The notes under the pieces are model-generated. The model was not told the origin of the DNA. It saw only the letters and a program-made list of their open reading frames with translations, and searched no databases. Shown here one piece after another: positions 1 to 6,155 of a stretch of 10,103 nucleotides of DNA. The first letter of the stretch is position 1. The number at the start of each line of letters is the position of its first letter. Source of the stretch: CALELM01 sp045617105 (GTDB lineage Bacteria > Bacillota > Negativicutes > Selenomonadales > Selenomonadaceae); assembly GCA_045617105.1 (NCBI GenBank), contig JAZLHW010000023.1, forward strand, positions 1-10,103, read 5' to 3'. The translations under genes and the position numbers were made by a program.

Positions 1-146
1 GACATGCGGAAGGTATTGAACAGGGGCGAATGGAAGGAATCATAGGTATGCTGAGGGCAGGTGTTGACTCTAAGACAATATCCGTTGGGTTTGGGTTGCC
101 TGTGGAGGAGGTAACGGCACTCGGCAAGCAGGCAGGGGTGTTGTAG
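1..146 (+). CDS. Rpn-like PD-(D/E)XK nuclease/transposase, C-terminal fragment (cut by window start)
   Basis: An open frame entering from the left edge (first full codon at base 3) encodes 47 residues and stops at TAG 144-146. The tail begins HAEGIEQGRMEGIIGML and ends EVTALGKQAGVL. A Glu-Gly-Arg/Gln-Gly rich stretch, followed by a short helix-turn-helix-like segment of the type 'xxGxDxxxIsxxxGLPxEEV', is typical of the C-terminus of the Rpn / PD-(D/E)XK nuclease transposase family. Members of that family promote recombination and are common and multicopy in Selenomonas-like genomes. The nuclease core lies outside the window, so catalytic residues cannot be checked. The family call rests on tail composition only. 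A large hairpin with a T-run follows the stop. Confidence 0.6.
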   Translation, partial: HAEGIEQGRMEGIIGMLRAGVDSKTISVGFGLPVEEVTALGKQAGVL

Positions 147-162
147 GAGGATTGGTTAATTG

Positions 163-247
163 ACCGCTGGCGAAGTGTACCGACCTCCCAAAAGTTAGAT
201 TTCTTGGTCTAACTTTTGGGAATCGGTACAAAGGCTGGCGGTTTTTT
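163..247 (+). terminator. Large imperfect palindrome ending in a T-run, probable terminator
   Basis: Nested inverted repeats share one centre. The inner pair is CCCAAAAGTTAGA (187-199) and its exact complement at 208-220, around an 8-nt loop. The next pair is TGTACCGA (176-183) with TCGGTACA (223-230). The outermost pair is ACCGC (163-167) with GCGGT (238-242), leading straight into TTTTTT (242-247). It lies 16 bases after the stop of the Rpn-like gene, so rho-independent termination of that gene is the simplest role. The length is unusual for a terminator, so a mobile palindromic repeat is an alternative. Confidence 0.6.
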
Positions 248-409
248 CACACACTTTCGATTTTTTGTCCACAATTGTTTCAAAAGGTTTAACCACTACA
301 GTTTAGGGAAAAGAATAGTTGAACGTGCTTTTGAAAACGCAAGCTTTCGGAAATATCCTGATGCAGAGCCTGAGTTGTGTTTTGAAAAGGCAAAAGAAAC
401 GAGAGATTA

Positions 410-560
410 TATAACGAAGCTAAGATGTCCCCTTCTTCAACAGCTTGCTGTAAGTGGGGGAAGCCAAATTTTAACAAGCGGTGAGCATATCTCCCTCTTC
501 GTTGAAACGCAAATTGGAGGGAAAATGCTTACGGCATTTTCTTGAACAATGGCGTTATAA
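410..560 (+). mobile_element. MITE-like element, copy 1 (long form)
   Basis: The element is bounded by short inverted termini, TATAACG at 410-416 and CGTTATA at 553-559. The repeat proper can be placed at 412-557 with a TA duplication at 410-411 and 558-559. Bases 410-495 match the reverse complement of 9172-9257 over 86 bp with one difference (GTGGGGG against GTGAGGG). Bases 542-560 match 9152-9170 exactly. Inside is a hairpin-forming stretch, CCCC (429-432) with GGGG (456-459) enclosing ACAGC-TT-GCTGT (440-451). This copy carries 46 bases (496-541) where copy 2 has one base. It contains no transposase, so it would move only with help from another element. The TA target suggests an IS630/Tc1-type partner, which is inference. 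Confidence 0.65.
521..541. repeat. Hairpin inside the copy-1-specific segment of the MITE-like element
   Basis: GAAAATGC (521-528) and GCATTTTC (534-541) are perfect complements around a 5-base loop. They sit at the end of the 46-base stretch (496-541) that is absent from copy 2. The copy difference could be a deletion in copy 2 or an insertion in copy 1. Confidence 0.5.
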
Positions 561-788
561 GGATGACATGCCCAGAGAAAAAGTCAAAGATGCGGTTATG
601 ACATCTCTTGATGCCGATCTTCCGGAAAGCTATGATAAGGAATCCTCCAAAGCAAAGATATTATTGTTGTGAATTATTTTATGGATATGGCGATTCAGGG
701 ATATGGCTGGATTGCAAATGCCGCATAGTGCTGTTGAAGGAATGGTCGGGTTCAGAGTATTTCTGCAATTTTGAATTTGTTTTTTGTA

Positions 789-818
789 TTGATTCTTGCC
801 TGTTATTTGTGCTTTAAT
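789..818 (+). promoter_or_regulatory. Weak candidate promoter for thiD
   Basis: TTGATT (789-794) and TTTAAT (813-818) are separated by 18 bases, about 20 bases before the thiD start. The -10 is one base off consensus and the -35 two. An inverted repeat, CCTGTT (799-804) with AACAGG (821-826), overlaps it and ends just before the ribosome binding site. It could be an operator or a chance structure. No TPP riboswitch-like sequence is seen upstream. Confidence 0.3.
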
Positions 819-840
819 AAAACAGGTAGGGAGGAATAAG

Positions 841-1665
841 ATGAAAAAGGTTCTAACGATTGCAGGAAGCGATTCAAGCGGTGGAGCAGGGATTCAGGCA
901 GACCTAAAGACCATGCTGGCGCATGGGGTTTTTGGTATGAGTGCTGTTACGGCACTGACTGCACAGAATACGATGGGTGTTCGCAGTATCATGGAAGCAA
1001 CACCAGATTTTTTGGCACAGGAATTAGATGCTGTTTTTGAAGATATTCGTCCAGATGCCGTGAAGATAGGCATGGTTTCTTCTGTAGAGCTTATTGATGT
1101 GATTGCAAAAAAGATGAAGGAATACAAAGCAGATAATGTCGTGGTGGATCCTGTTATGGTGGCAACGAGCGGTGCAAGATTGATGAAGCTGGATGCAGTA
1201 CAGGCATTAAAGGAGAAGCTTTTTCCGCTGGCAATAGTTTTGACACCGAATATTCCTGAGATGGAATGTCTGACAGGGAAGAAGATCCAAAGCACGGGAG
1301 ACATGGAAGAGGCTGCTTGCGAGATTGGCAGAGCCTATCATGTTGCTGTATTAGGAAAGGGCGGTCATTTTGACGGCTGTGCAGATGATGTTCTTTTCTT
1401 TGAGGGGTCATGCTATTGGTATCATTCGGAACGTATTGATAATCGAAATACGCATGGTACAGGCTGCACACTTTCCAGTGCGATTGCGTCAAATTTGGCA
1501 AAGGGATATGATTTGCGGGAGGCTGTTGGGCTTGCCAAGGATTATTTGACAGGGGCACTTGCCGCTCAACTGGATTTGGGAAGCGGATGCGGACCTGTTT
1601 CGCATGGTTATGCATTGAGGGGAAAATATACCGATTTTGAAAAGAATGGAGAAGCGCAGATATGA
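841..1665 (+). CDS. thiD: Bifunctional hydroxymethylpyrimidine kinase / phosphomethylpyrimidine kinase
   Basis: ThiD phosphorylates 4-amino-5-hydroxymethyl-2-methylpyrimidine and then its monophosphate, making HMP-PP for thiamine synthesis or salvage in the cytoplasm. The 274-residue length is normal for this ribokinase-like family. Visible signatures are the N-terminal VLTIAGSDSSGGAGIQADLKT (residues 4-24), Gln42 in TAQNTMGV at the pyrimidine-binding position, VVVDPVMVATSG (100-111), LTPNIPE (134-140), and the anion-hole/catalytic motif NTHGTGCTLSSAI (203-215) with Cys209. The start at 841 is chosen because GGGAGG lies six bases upstream. An in-frame upstream extension has no ribosome binding site. 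The stop TGA overlaps the start of the next gene by four bases (ATGA), so the two are probably co-translated. No other thi genes are in the window, so salvage is as likely as de novo synthesis. Confidence 0.95.
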   Translation: MKKVLTIAGSDSSGGAGIQADLKTMLAHGVFGMSAVTALTAQNTMGVRSIMEATPDFLAQELDAVFEDIRPDAVKIGMVSSVELIDVIAKKMKEYKADNVVVDPVMVATSGARLMKLDAVQALKEKLFPLAIVLTPNIPEMECLTGKKIQSTGDMEEAACEIGRAYHVAVLGKGGHFDGCADDVLFFEGSCYWYHSERIDNRNTHGTGCTLSSAIASNLAKGYDLREAVGLAKDYLTGALAAQLDLGSGCGPVSHGYALRGKYTDFEKNGEAQI

Positions 1666-3188
1666 TGTTTTTTTCAAAAAAAATAATCCTTGCTGTTGCA
1701 GCGGCAACGATGATAATTCCAATGAGCGAAACGGCACAAGCACAGGATCGGACGATAAAGATCGTTCCATCGCAGGGTCGCCCGTTAAATGTAAATTCTT
1801 CGTCATCAAAGGCAGAGGAAGTAAAGCAAAAGCAGGAGAGTTCTAAGCCAAAGGCAGAGACGGAGGGGAGGCCTGCCGAGACTGCCAAACCTGTTGAGGA
1901 GGTTAAGCCTGCTGAGACTGCTAAGCCTGCGGAAACGGTCAAGCCTGTTGAGACTGTTAAGCCCGTTAAGGCTGTTGCGCCTGTAAAGAGCAAGGCAAAT
2001 GGAAAAACGCAGCAGGTTCTCGATGTACTTTTGCAAAATAAGGTACGTCTTTTGTGGGAACCTGTTCCCGGAGCGGTCAGCTATCAGGTAGTTGTCCTGA
2101 AGGGAAAACAGAATACAATGAGAAATATTGTGCATACGCAAAACTATATATATTCCAATGGCGTGGAACTGAATCTTGCGAAATTTGGAGATGAGAAGAA
2201 TCATCTTTTTTGGAAGGTATGTCCCTTGGATTTTGAGGGAAAGGCAATCAGAACCTTTTCTGAGATTCGTCCGATTTCCTCTGGCGGAGAATTCAACCCA
2301 GATTCTCCCAGGGTGACGACGGAGTTTGAAAAAATGGATTATTTCCCAGTATATCCTGTATTTTCATGGATTCCTGTGAGAGGTGCGCTTCATCATGAGG
2401 TTCAGGTTTTTCGTGATCGCCCAAGCGGAGAGAAACTGATTCGCACGCTTATGGGGGGCGAATATGATGTTTACGAGAGCTGGGGCTATACTTATCCGGG
2501 CGATTATTTTTGGCGGGTTCGTGCAGTTAACGAGGCAGGAGATCCAATGAGCGAGTGGTCGGAAAAGAGTCCGTTCCATATTGCGGAATCGGTATCGGTT
2601 GCGGCAATAGGAGACAGTATTACGCATGGCGGAGGTGCAGTTTCCGTGCCGCCTGGGTACAGTATGTACAGCTGGGAAACGTATTCTCCTGTTCCTGTTA
2701 AGAATATTGGCTGCAGTGGAAATACAACGCAGGATATGTTGGATCGTTTTGATGCGGAGGTCTTGGCATTCCACCCCAAAATTTTGGTTATTATGGGAGG
2801 AGTCAATGATTTTCGCGGGGGAACGCCTGCAAGTGAGACGGCACAGAACCTTCATACATTGGCAGAAAAGTGCTGGGACAACGGCATATATCCAGTGCTT
2901 GTAACGCCAACACCGGTAAATCCTGATGTGATAGCACTTCGAGGCTTGATTGACGTTCCGCCAGAGGGGTGGCAAGAGCAGCGGAGGCAGATCAATGAAT
3001 GGATAATGACGCAGCCTTATTCGCTGGATATTGTTGATCTTTTATCAGATGAGAATGGATATCTTCGGGCAGATTATTCTGTGGACGGATTGCATCCGGA
3101 TGCGGAAGGGAAGAAGCTGATGGGCGAGGCTATTGGAAATCATCTTTTGAAGACATTTCCGTGGGTCGAAAAAAAGAAAAAGGCATAA
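1662..3188 (+). CDS. Exported SGNH/GDSL-type hydrolase with Lys-Pro-rich linker and two beta-sandwich-like domains
   Basis: The 508-residue protein starts with a classic signal peptide: KK at 6-7, hydrophobic IILAVAAATMIIP (8-20), and likely cleavage after ETAQA (23-27). A low-complexity linker (about 60-112) repeats units such as AETAKP, VETVKP and PVKAVAP, as in cell-wall-spanning segments. Two fibronectin-III/purple-acid-phosphatase-like segments follow, each opening W-x-P-V-x-G (LWEPVPGAVSYQV at 131-143; FSWIPVRGALHHEV at 234-247). The C-terminal SGNH hydrolase has block I AIGDSIT with nucleophile Ser319, block II NIGCSGNTT (Gly350/Gly353), block III GGVND (Asn382), and block V SVDGLHPD with Asp475 and His478. 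All catalytic blocks are present, so an active esterase or deacylase acting on cell-envelope or polysaccharide esters is inferred. The substrate is unknown. The start at 1662 is favoured over the adjacent ATG at 1665 because GGAG at 1648-1651 is better placed. The pairing with thiD is probably positional, not functional. Confidence 0.88.
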   Translation: MMFFSKKIILAVAAATMIIPMSETAQAQDRTIKIVPSQGRPLNVNSSSSKAEEVKQKQESSKPKAETEGRPAETAKPVEEVKPAETAKPAETVKPVETVKPVKAVAPVKSKANGKTQQVLDVLLQNKVRLLWEPVPGAVSYQVVVLKGKQNTMRNIVHTQNYIYSNGVELNLAKFGDEKNHLFWKVCPLDFEGKAIRTFSEIRPISSGGEFNPDSPRVTTEFEKMDYFPVYPVFSWIPVRGALHHEVQVFRDRPSGEKLIRTLMGGEYDVYESWGYTYPGDYFWRVRAVNEAGDPMSEWSEKSPFHIAESVSVAAIGDSITHGGGAVSVPPGYSMYSWETYSPVPVKNIGCSGNTTQDMLDRFDAEVLAFHPKILVIMGGVNDFRGGTPASETAQNLHTLAEKCWDNGIYPVLVTPTPVNPDVIALRGLIDVPPEGWQEQRRQINEWIMTQPYSLDIVDLLSDENGYLRADYSVDGLHPDAEGKKLMGEAIGNHLLKTFPWVEKKKKA

Positions 3189-3189
3189 G

Positions 3190-3225
3190 AAAACGGATTA
3201 TCGCTTTTGCGATAATCCGTTTTTT
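3190..3225. terminator. Bidirectional rho-independent terminator between convergent genes
   Basis: AAAACGGATTATCGC (3190-3204) pairs perfectly with 3209-3223 around a TTTT loop, giving a 15-bp stem with T-runs at the plus-strand end. It serves the SGNH hydrolase (stop at 3188) and, read on the minus strand, the response regulator (stop at 3227-3229). Confidence 0.92.
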
Positions 3226-3226
3226 A

Positions 3227-4294
3227 TTATTTGCAGCCGTAGAGAACAGCATCCAGAATCTCAAGCTTTGAGGCATTGAAAGCATTAAGAATTTTCGAGG
3301 AGAACATGCCGCATTCACCACGATTGATCATGTCCATGGCAGTTGCGAATGGAACGGCATCCTTGTAGACACGCTTGCTGATGAGTGCCTCGAAGCAGTC
3401 TGAAATGGAAGCTGCCTGTGCCCAAATAGGAATATTTTCTCCGGATAAGCGGTCAGGATAGCCATTCCCGTCATATTTTTCATGATGCCAGCGACAGATT
3501 TCGTAGCAGTACTTGTAGAATTGGCTGGATTCCTGATGGAACTGCTCCAGTATTTGGCAGCCATAAATAGGATGCTGGCGGATAACAGCCATTTCCGTTG
3601 AGGTTAGAGGAGCTTCCTTCATCAATATTTTGTCAGGGATTCCAATTTTTCCAATATCGTGAAGAGCAGAAGCGGAAGCAATCATAGAAATCTGTTCATC
3701 GGAAAGATTGTATTCCGGGCTGAGTACCTGAAGATTTTTCAGCAAGATTTTAGTGAATATCTTGACGCGCTGGACATGACGATAGGATTCCCGATTGCGG
3801 AATTCGATGACGCTTCCAAGGGCATTGATTAAGAATTCGTTGTTTTTTGCCAAGCGCTCTTGTGTTTCACGAAGCTCCTGCGTGCGCTTTTCAAGGATTT
3901 CCTCCATTTTGTTCCGTGTGCGGTACTGCTCGATCAGGTTGTGCGTTCGGTGCATGACGACACGGGGGGAAAACGGTTTATAGATGATATCGTCTACACC
4001 GTATTCGTATGCTTTGTCGTCTGTTTCTTCTGTTCCTTCGCCTGTAATCATGATGACGGGGATTTTTTGGCTCAGCTCTGCCTGACGGAGAAAGTTGAGA
4101 ACGTCAATACCGGAAGAATTTGGCATAATAAGGTCAAGGAAAATAAGTGAGATCTCACTGTGGTGAGAAGTAATCATTTCAATCGCCTTGTCTCCATCTT
4201 CGGCTTCCAATATATTGAATTGCTCATCAAAAATATCCTTCAGCAATTCGCGATTCAATTCCGCATCGTCGGCAATTAGTATTGTTTCGCTCAT
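3227..4294 (-). CDS. Response regulator with HD-GYP output domain (probable cyclic-di-GMP phosphodiesterase)
   Basis: The 355-residue cytoplasmic protein has an RpfG-like layout. An N-terminal receiver domain (about 3-120) has the acidic pair Asp9-Asp10, phospho-acceptor Asp54 in FLDLIMP, Thr84 in MITG and Lys106 in IYKPF. A coiled-coil linker (about 125-155, rich in E, K, R, Q) follows. The HD-GYP domain (about 155-345) has HDIGKIGIPD (His212-Asp213), HPIYG (His241), WHHEKYDGNGYP (His270-His271, GYP at 278-280) and SDCFEAL (Asp299). The metal and GYP residues are in place, so hydrolysis of cyclic-di-GMP is expected from the family. Asparagine replaces the usual serine in DGSGYP, which is minor. 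The start is supported by GGAGG seven bases upstream. The gene follows the Hpt gene by 29 bases on the same strand, so phosphate from Hpt His60 to Asp54 is a plausible route. No sensor kinase is in the window. Confidence 0.92.
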   Translation of the reverse strand: MSETILIADDAELNRELLKDIFDEQFNILEAEDGDKAIEMITSHHSEISLIFLDLIMPNSSGIDVLNFLRQAELSQKIPVIMITGEGTEETDDKAYEYGVDDIIYKPFSPRVVMHRTHNLIEQYRTRNKMEEILEKRTQELRETQERLAKNNEFLINALGSVIEFRNRESYRHVQRVKIFTKILLKNLQVLSPEYNLSDEQISMIASASALHDIGKIGIPDKILMKEAPLTSTEMAVIRQHPIYGCQILEQFHQESSQFYKYCYEICRWHHEKYDGNGYPDRLSGENIPIWAQAASISDCFEALISKRVYKDAVPFATAMDMINRGECGMFSSKILNAFNASKLEILDAVLYGCK

Positions 4295-4323
4295 GGGAAT
4301 ACCTCCAGTTTTTGAAATTTGTA

Positions 4324-4677
4324 TTAGTCTGCTAAAAATTCGTTGACAACTGCGATCGTGTTTTGGTAGCAGGCAAGGAGCTGCGGCATTTTTTTCTTTG
4401 CCGTCTCCATATCCTTAGCACGGAGGTCTTCTGTGATATCAATGGCAAATTCCTGAAGCTTTTTGTAGGCTAAGTTGGCACAGACTCCCTTTAATGTGTG
4501 GGCAGCACGAAAGGCAGTATCCACATCGTCGGTGTCGAGTGCGTTTTGCAGTTCCGTTACGCTGGGATCTTCATGGAAAAGACGGGCATATTTTTTTAGC
4601 TTTTCGTCCTTGGGGCAACGGCGGATAATTTCATCATAGCTTCCGCCAATTTTTTCATAGAATTCCTTTGCTGTCAT
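4324..4677 (-). CDS. Stand-alone Hpt-domain phosphotransfer protein
   Basis: This 117-residue all-helical protein carries the Hpt signature AAHTLKGVCANLA (58-70), with His60 as the phosphorylated residue. The length fits a single four-helix bundle with no receiver or kinase domain. Such proteins shuttle phosphate between a hybrid histidine kinase and a response regulator. It is the first gene of a two-gene leftward unit with the HD-GYP regulator, 29 bases apart, which suggests they are partners. The start is supported by GGGAGG eight bases upstream. The source kinase must be encoded elsewhere. Confidence 0.88.
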   Translation of the reverse strand: MTAKEFYEKIGGSYDEIIRRCPKDEKLKKYARLFHEDPSVTELQNALDTDDVDTAFRAAHTLKGVCANLAYKKLQEFAIDITEDLRAKDMETAKKKMPQLLACYQNTIAVVNEFLAD

Positions 4678-4697
4678 GTTTACAGCCTCCCTTATTG

Positions 4698-4744
4698 AAT
4701 TGCTGCAATGAACCTAAGGAACAGGCTGCATTGCAAATGCAATG
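4698..4744. repeat. Two ATTGC/GCAAT palindromes upstream of the Hpt gene
   Basis: ATTGC-T-GCAAT (4698-4708) and CATTGC-AAAT-GCAATG (4729-4744) lie 20-70 bases upstream of the Hpt start and share the half-site ATTGC. This could be a regulator binding site or a hairpin in the 5' leader. No clear promoter was recognised in this 224-base gap. Confidence 0.3.
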
Positions 4745-4841
4745 AAAATAACTTTTTATCCTTAAATTTTACAATAGAAATGAACATTTGAAAACAGTTG
4801 TGACAGAAAAAACCAGTTTTTCAAAAAGAAAACACAGAGCA

Positions 4842-4890
4842 AGAAAAAGAGACTGCTGCATTTCTTGAAGAGAATTGCCTGCAACAGCCT
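4842..4890 (-). terminator. Rho-independent terminator of trpS
   Basis: On the minus strand, AGGCTGTTGC (complement of 4881-4890) pairs with GCAGCAGTCT (complement of 4850-4859). This 10-bp stem has two G-U pairs and is followed by CTTTTTCTT (complement of 4841-4849). It starts 12 bases after the trpS stop and separates trpS from the Hpt operon. Confidence 0.75.
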
Positions 4891-4901
4891 GTTTTTATAT
4901 C

Positions 4902-5951
4902 TTAGGTGTTGAAGTAATCAATGCGCATTGCTTTCTTTACTTCGGAAAGCGTTTGAGCAGCCTTTGCCTGTGCCTTTTCACAGCCCTTTTGGAGCATTTC
5001 GTAGACAGCAGGAATATCTTTTGCATATTCTTCGCGGCGTTTGCGGATAGGTTCCAGCTCCTCTTGAAGAACCTCATTGAGGAATTTCTTGATTTTTACG
5101 TCACCGAGACCGCCTCTTTGGTAGTGTTCCTTGAGTTCGTCAAGATTTGCGTATTCGGGCAGGTGACGCTCGAATTGATCGTTTGTGCAGAAAGCGTCAA
5201 GATAGGTAAAGACCGTGTTTCCTTCAATATGCCCTGGATCTGCAACTCTGATATGTGTTGGATCGGTATACATGCTCATGACTTTTTTCTTTACTTCGTC
5301 AGCGGAGTCGGAAAGGTAGATGCAATTTCCAAGAGATTTGCTCATTTTTGCTTTGCCGTCCGTGCCGGGAAGACGAAGGCAAGACTTGTTGGAAGAAAGC
5401 AGAATCTCTGGTTCCACCAAAACTGGTGCGTAGATCTCATTGAATTTACGCACGATTTCTCTTGTTTGTTCAATCATTGGAGCCTGATCCTCGCCAACGG
5501 GAACGGTTGTTGCCTTAAAAGCCGTAATATCAGATGCTTGACTGATAGGGTAGCAAAGGAATCCTGCTGGAATGTTCGACTCAAAGTTTCTTTGCTGGAT
5601 CTCTGCTTTCACTGTTGGATTGCGCTGCAAGCGAGCCAAGGTTACAAGATTCATGTAGTACATGGTCAGCTCAGTCAGCTCAGGAATCTGGGACTGTATA
5701 AAAATCGTAGACTTTGCTGGATCAATGCCAACGCCGAGATAGTCAAGAGCCACGTTTGTAATGCTTTGGCGAATTTTCTCAGGATTGTCAAAGTTGTCCG
5801 TAAGGGCTTGGGCATCAGCAATCATGATAAAAATTTCTTTGAATTTGCCTGTTTCCTGCAGCTTGGCACGTTGCTTCAAGGAACCAACGTAATGCCCGAT
5901 ATGGAGTTTTCCAGTAGGACGGTCGCCCGTTAAGATGATTTTATCGTTCAC
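4902..5951 (-). CDS. trpS: Tryptophanyl-tRNA synthetase
   Basis: This class Ic aminoacyl-tRNA synthetase charges tRNA-Trp with tryptophan using ATP. The 349-residue length is close to the family's usual 330-350. The N-terminus reads TGDRPTGKLHIGHYVGSL (8-25) with the HIGH motif at 17-20. The second signature, GKAKMSKSLGN (199-209), holds KMSKS at 202-206. PVGEDQAPMIEQTREIVRKF (151-170) is the conserved region after the tryptophan pocket. The start is GTG at 5951, because GGAGG lies eight bases upstream. A longer in-frame reading upstream to 6032 would run through the promoter and has no ribosome binding site. No T-box leader (no TGGNACCGCG-type motif) is seen, so tryptophan-tRNA control is not evident. 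The GDRPTGKLHIGH variant, with R in place of the more common Q in GxxPSG, matches the second common TrpRS subfamily, by memory. Confidence 0.96.
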   Translation of the reverse strand: MNDKIILTGDRPTGKLHIGHYVGSLKQRAKLQETGKFKEIFIMIADAQALTDNFDNPEKIRQSITNVALDYLGVGIDPAKSTIFIQSQIPELTELTMYYMNLVTLARLQRNPTVKAEIQQRNFESNIPAGFLCYPISQASDITAFKATTVPVGEDQAPMIEQTREIVRKFNEIYAPVLVEPEILLSSNKSCLRLPGTDGKAKMSKSLGNCIYLSDSADEVKKKVMSMYTDPTHIRVADPGHIEGNTVFTYLDAFCTNDQFERHLPEYANLDELKEHYQRGGLGDVKIKKFLNEVLQEELEPIRKRREEYAKDIPAVYEMLQKGCEKAQAKAAQTLSEVKKAMRIDYFNT

Positions 5952-6003
5952 AATATAAACCTCCGCAGTAAAATCATGAAATTTGCATTTCTCTACCCTT
6001 CTT

Positions 6004-6032
6004 ATTAAATCATAAGTGCGGGCTGGTTTCAA
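6004..6032 (-). promoter_or_regulatory. Sigma-A-type promoter of trpS
   Basis: On the minus strand, TTGAAA (complement of 6027-6032) and TTTAAT (complement of 6004-6009) are separated by exactly 17 bases. The start of transcription would fall near 5997, giving a leader of about 45 bases before the GTG start. That is too short for a T-box. Confidence 0.6.
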
Positions 6033-6155
6033 GGTTTGCTGATTGAAATATCTGTTATCCTATGTGTATTTGGGCAGGCAGGGAGGAAATTTGCGGAACT
6101 TATAGAATATTAGTGAGGGAGAGGATATGGGAATGTTTTGAGAGGAGCATTTGAA

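Larger units (their letters stand above)
248..728 (+). pseudogene. Decayed coding region, interrupted by a MITE-like element and frameshifted
   Basis: Two coding fragments on the plus strand belong together. Fragment one, in the frame of base 216, ends with AKETRDY at 408-410. Fragment two, in a different frame, resumes with KDDMPREKVKDAVMTSL from 559. The 148 bases between them are the MITE-like insertion plus one TA. Removing them gives the continuous reading KETRDYKDDMPREK. A second lesion, a frameshift at about 655-670, moves the tail into another frame, reading NYFMDMAIQGYGWIANAA and stopping at TAG 726-728. The 5' end is undefined: no start codon with a ribosome binding site is seen, and the large palindrome lies directly upstream, so the gene is also 5'-truncated. 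The product is a charged helical segment with an LPESYDKE motif. This loosely resembles the C-terminal helical region of type I restriction HsdR subunits, but I cannot confirm that assignment. Confidence 0.6.

Noticed and set aside
289..477. Leftward 62-residue open frame covering the left part of MITE copy 1
   Set aside because: It reads across the element border and opposite to the decayed gene. The matching frame in copy 2 is different outside the repeat, so the coding potential is a by-product of the repeat.
729..840. TPP riboswitch ahead of thiD
   Set aside because: No CTGAGA/ACCTGA-type thi-box conserved segments are seen and the space is short.
1860..1990. CRISPR-like or tandem DNA repeat in the SGNH hydrolase gene
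   Set aside because: The repeats are short, imperfect and in frame, encoding a Lys-Pro linker. There are no spacers.
1154..1993. Leftward 279-residue open frame opposite thiD and the SGNH hydrolase linker
   Set aside because: It is a shadow of two well-supported genes. Its AGLAVSAGL-like repeats mirror the KP-rich repeat DNA on the other strand.
4875..5933. Rightward 352-residue open frame opposite trpS
   Set aside because: It is a shadow of trpS, which has both synthetase signatures, a promoter and a terminator. The shadow is cysteine/phenylalanine-rich with no motif.
5952..6003. T-box leader for trpS
   Set aside because: The leader predicted from the promoter is only about 45 bases and no TGGNACCGCG-like motif is present.
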